Positions 4,887 to 5,551 of a DNA stretch of 5,551 bases are shown piece after piece; position 1 is the first letter of the stretch; each line of letters opens with the position of its first letter. The translations under genes were made by a program, and so were the position numbers. The notes below the pieces were generated by a model. That model did no database searches, was not told where the DNA came from, and saw nothing but the letters and a program-made list of their open reading frames with translations. The stretch spans positions 1 through 5,551 of the forward strand of contig JAKACB010000043.1 of the NCBI GenBank assembly GCA_021796445.1, read 5' to 3'. This stretch comes from Nanobdellota archaeon (GTDB lineage Archaea > Nanoarchaeota > Nanoarchaeia > Parvarchaeales > Parvarchaeaceae).

Positions 4887-5551
4887 ATGACTAAATATAC
4901 TCTTAATAGCAAGTTCAATGATCCATTCAATAAGGTCCAGTTCGGCGTTTCTATAGGAGAAAGAAACCAGCTGGAAGAGTTTGCTAAGGTACTTAGAAGC
5001 GGCGCAAAGATGGTCGAAATAGATGTAGCAAGCGTGTATGGACTTGGAGGGGAACAGGGTAATGCTGCAGATACATTGGGGAAAACAGAAAGAGAAGCAA
5101 TAGCAAACCTTGCAAAGACAAATGATGTTGATTTAAGTGTACATGCACCTTGGGCTATAAATTTTTCAGGGATAGAACCGCAGTCAAAAGCCAAATCAGA
5201 AGTATATGAACACCTCATTGAAAGGGAAATAGGAACAGCTTTGGAGTTTGCCGATGACATAAGCAAAAAGATGGGTAGAGAGAATATGCCTGTTATTTTC
5301 CATGCATCCGCAGACCAGCTTTCTGATCCGGATAAAAGCTTAATATATTCAGTTTATGATGAAACAGAGGGCAAAGTAATTCAGATTCCAAAACAGGAGA
5401 TAGAATTGGGCATTGACAAAAACCGTGTAAGTGATCCTGAAGAAAGGAAAAGACTGGCAATGCAAAAGTTTAAAGATATGTATGGGGAAAGTTTCTATCA
5501 AAAAGTGTTTGAAAACAAGGATAATAAAAAGCTCGGATTTGTTTCTGATGA
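4887..5551 (+). CDS. TIM-barrel protein, endonuclease IV / xylose isomerase-like (3' end outside window)
   Basis: The frame is open from ATG 4887 to the window end (221 codons plus two bases). Visible landmarks: F-G-V-S-I-G (19-24) as the first barrel strand; V-E-I-D (43-46) as the second; S-V-H-A-P-W-A-I-N-F-S (84-94), very close to the H-A-P-Y-x-I-N-L motif that supplies a zinc-ligand histidine in endonuclease IV; a long helix (about 104-129); and P-V-I-F-H-A-S (135-141), matching the second metal-ligand strand. These suggest H86 and H139 as metal ligands of an AP_endonuc_2 / xylose isomerase-like barrel. After H139 comes at least 80 charged residues with a strand pair (about 152-168), longer than I recall in endonuclease IV. 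I recall similar uncharacterised TIM-barrel proteins in other small archaea. It could be a DNA-repair endonuclease or a sugar isomerase/epimerase-like enzyme; the missing C-terminus would decide. The ATG follows a TATA-like box and has no SD. Confidence 0.9.
   Translation, partial: MTKYTLNSKFNDPFNKVQFGVSIGERNQLEEFAKVLRSGAKMVEIDVASVYGLGGEQGNAADTLGKTEREAIANLAKTNDVDLSVHAPWAINFSGIEPQSKAKSEVYEHLIEREIGTALEFADDISKKMGRENMPVIFHASADQLSDPDKSLIYSVYDETEGKVIQIPKQEIELGIDKNRVSDPEERKRLAMQKFKDMYGESFYQKVFENKDNKKLGFVSD

Noticed and set aside
4880..5266. Minus-strand open frame opposite the start of the TIM-barrel gene
   Set aside because: The plus-strand frame contains the endonuclease IV-like motifs and stays open to the window end.
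1..5551. CRISPR array, insertion sequence or attachment-site repeats
   Set aside because: No regularly spaced repeats, no transposase-like protein and no long direct or terminal inverted repeats were noticed.

Overview
The window looks like a gene-dense, AT-rich archaeal chromosome segment. Four points support this. It encodes ABCE1/Rli1, the ribosome-recycling ATPase found in archaea and eukaryotes but not bacteria. It has two pilin-like genes with archaeal 'KGQ'-type N-termini. AUA, AGA and AGG codons are common. Several genes have a TATA-like box about 24-30 bp before the start codon and no Shine-Dalgarno (SD) sequence, which suggests leaderless mRNA. Tight packing, short genes and a divergent ABCE1 suggest a small-genome DPANN-type lineage (Parvarchaeota or Micrarchaeota would fit), but lineage is an inference.

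Layout. Positions 1-1046 (+) hold the 3' end of one secreted pilin-like gene and a complete second one, joined by an ATGA overlap. Positions 1048-1290 (-) hold a small helical protein that meets the pilin gene tail to tail; the two stop codons are one base apart and share a perfect inverted repeat. Positions 1395-3113 (-) encode ABCE1. A 242-bp divergent intergenic region (3114-3355) follows; it is the longest gene-free stretch and carries promoter-like elements for both sides. Positions 3356-3829 (+) encode a CoA-binding Rossmann protein. Positions 3874-4284 and 4284-4832 (+) encode a zinc-ribbon membrane protein and a membrane-anchored PH-like protein, overlapping by one base and probably translationally coupled. 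From 4887 to the window end (+) there is a partial TIM-barrel protein with an endonuclease IV-like metal-site motif.

How the genes relate. The pilin-like pair is one surface-protein operon. ABCE1 is housekeeping (ribosome splitting). The zinc-ribbon/PH-like pair looks like a two-protein membrane module of unknown function. The CoA-binding and TIM-barrel genes each have their own promoter-like element, so shared strand need not mean shared function. No tRNA, rRNA, CRISPR array, insertion sequence or attachment site was seen. The points most worth a second look are the zinc-ribbon/PH-like pair, the altered ABCE1 (changed Fe-S spacing and a shortened first ATPase domain), and the TIM-barrel protein with its long segment after the second metal-site histidine.
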